Below, piece by piece: positions 6,110-6,871 of a DNA stretch of 6,871 nt; within the stretch, counting starts at the first letter, position 1; each line of letters opens with the position of its first letter. Under the pieces are notes generated by a model that saw only the letters and a list, made by a program, of their open reading frames with translations, was not told where the DNA came from and ran no database searches. Made by a program: the position numbers and the translations under genes. The DNA comes from an uncultured Spirochaetaceae bacterium (GTDB taxonomy: Bacteria > Spirochaetota > Spirochaetia > Treponematales > Treponemataceae): contig CACYBG010000088.1 in NCBI GenBank assembly GCA_902772605.1, positions 1-6,871 on the forward strand. Direction: 5' to 3'.

Positions 6110-6871
6110 AGCGATTTTTGCCGATTGGCATTCAGGATTTTGAGGATTTACGAAAACGGGGCTGAGTTTATGTGGACAAGACAGACCTCGTGTACAAACT
6201 TGCCCGCGAAGGAAAGCCTTATTTTATAAGCCGACCGCGACGCTTTGGAAAGAGTCTTTTTTTTTCCACCATGGAGTATTATTTTCTCGGCAAAAAAGAT
6301 TTGTTCAAGGGACTTGCGATTGAAAAACTGGAGGAGCAGGAAAAGGAGCCTTGGCAGGTTTATCCGGTGCTGAAATTTGATTTTAACGGGCAGAATTATT
6401 CCATGTCACAAGGGATGAGTGCCTTTCCGACCTGAAGCGCATGTATGACGGCTATCATTTCTGCATGAACTGTCCTGACATCTACAATCCTTTCAGCCTC
6501 TTAAACGCATTTGCGGAAAAAAATAAAGTCCTGGAACGAGAGGCAGTGCTCCTACAAGCTTGGTTTCCCGAATGGCGAGGTGAAATACGGCTTTTTGAAA
6601 TCACTCGCGCCGAGCTACCTGAGGGTGGAGAATTATCCGTCCTCCTTCAACATAACGATTCTTGACGATGCCGTTGAGGATGGTGACACCGATGGAATCC
6701 GTGACTGGTTCAAGGCGCTTTTCGCGCTCCTTCCATATCCTGCCGCCGGAAATCAGGATGCCGTGACCGAGCAGAATTTTCAGAACGTGATTTACATCTC
6801 GCTTCTGGTCCTTGGAAAATTTGCGCACACCGAAGTCCACTCATCACATGGACGGGCGGACTGCATTGTGG
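6103..6871 (+). pseudogene. Decayed AAA-ATPase-like/PD-(D/E)XK nuclease (DUF1703-type) protein, cut by right edge
   Basis: Pieces of one family protein lie in order across changing frames. In frame 1 from the ATG at 6103: RFLPIGIQDFEDLRKRG, then an in-frame TGA (6163-6165), then VYVDKTDLVYKLA, the P-loop-like SRPRRFGKS, and KFDFNGQNY. Near 6396-6405 the similarity jumps to frame 3: TRDECLSDLKRMYDGYHF and DIYNPFSLLNAFAEKN. Near 6518-6535 it returns to frame 1: YKLGFPNGEVKYGFLKSLAPSY, then DWFKALFALLPYP, and HTEVHSSHGRADCIV at the edge. Intact relatives are about 500-560 residues. The first jump has lost the Walker B/DEYDKP region and most of the ATPase core; the second has lost the YWFETGTPTFLV stretch. 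The right end enters the PD-(D/E)XK nuclease domain (GRADCIV strand). One stop, two deletions and two frame changes leave no working ATPase. The family is multi-copy in Treponema and Bacteroidetes and its cellular role is unproven. Confidence 0.88.

Noticed and set aside
6163..6165. TGA read as selenocysteine or as a reassigned codon
   Set aside because: The MCP-type gene uses TGA as its stop, tryptophan is TGG throughout, and the AAA-ATPase-like family is not known for selenocysteine; the same gene carries other lesions.
6172..6435. Short separate gene starting at GTG 6172
   Set aside because: Family similarity continues upstream through the TGA at 6163 to the ATG at 6103, so this is an inner piece of a broken gene, not an independent gene.
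6601..6840. Minus-strand open frame over the right-hand pseudogene
   Set aside because: The plus strand here encodes clear family motifs (YGFLKSLAPSY, GRADCIV); the minus frame has no recognisable protein and no ribosome binding site.
1..6871. CRISPR arrays, tRNA or rRNA genes, insertion-sequence inverted ends
   Set aside because: No regularly spaced direct repeats, no cloverleaf or rRNA-like sequence, and no matching terminal inverted repeats around either nuclease remnant were seen by eye.

Overview
The window reads like a stretch of a host-associated Treponema (Spirochaetes) chromosome. This rests on three things: a large surface lipoprotein with a spirochaete-type lipobox, a chemotaxis gene pair, and two decayed genes of nuclease families that are abundant in gut and oral treponemes. 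The genus is an inference from protein style, not from a marker gene. All genes lie on the plus strand.

Left edge (20-508): remnant of an Rpn-family (PD-(D/E)XK) recombination-promoting nuclease/putative transposase. It has lost the middle of its catalytic domain and its C-terminal tail. A 226-base intergenic stretch follows, with a strong ribosome binding site at its end.

Sensory operon (735-2774): a stand-alone FIST-domain protein is followed after 3 bases by a soluble, membrane-segment-free methyl-accepting chemotaxis-type signalling protein. The tight spacing, and a ribosome binding site inside the end of the first gene, point to co-translation. The likely arrangement is a split cytoplasmic chemoreceptor: FIST protein as ligand sensor, and the coiled-coil protein coupling to CheA/CheW.

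Surface lipoprotein (2906-6073): preceded by a good sigma-70-type promoter with an extended -10. It encodes a 1055-residue exported lipoprotein made of beta-rich Ig/FN3-like modules and ending in a DUF6273-like domain. The last 33 codons differ sharply in codon use from the codons before them and end in a WWLR...GVVPAL pattern like that of C-type-lectin-type variable domains. This suggests a recombining or diversity-generating-retroelement-type variable tail, although no retroelement parts are visible here.

Right edge (6082-6871): a run of four 7-base repeats leads into a pseudogene of an AAA-ATPase-like/PD-(D/E)XK nuclease protein. It carries an in-frame stop and two internal deletions with frame changes, and its nuclease part runs off the window. 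The two intact transcription units are thus bracketed by decayed nuclease genes of two different families.
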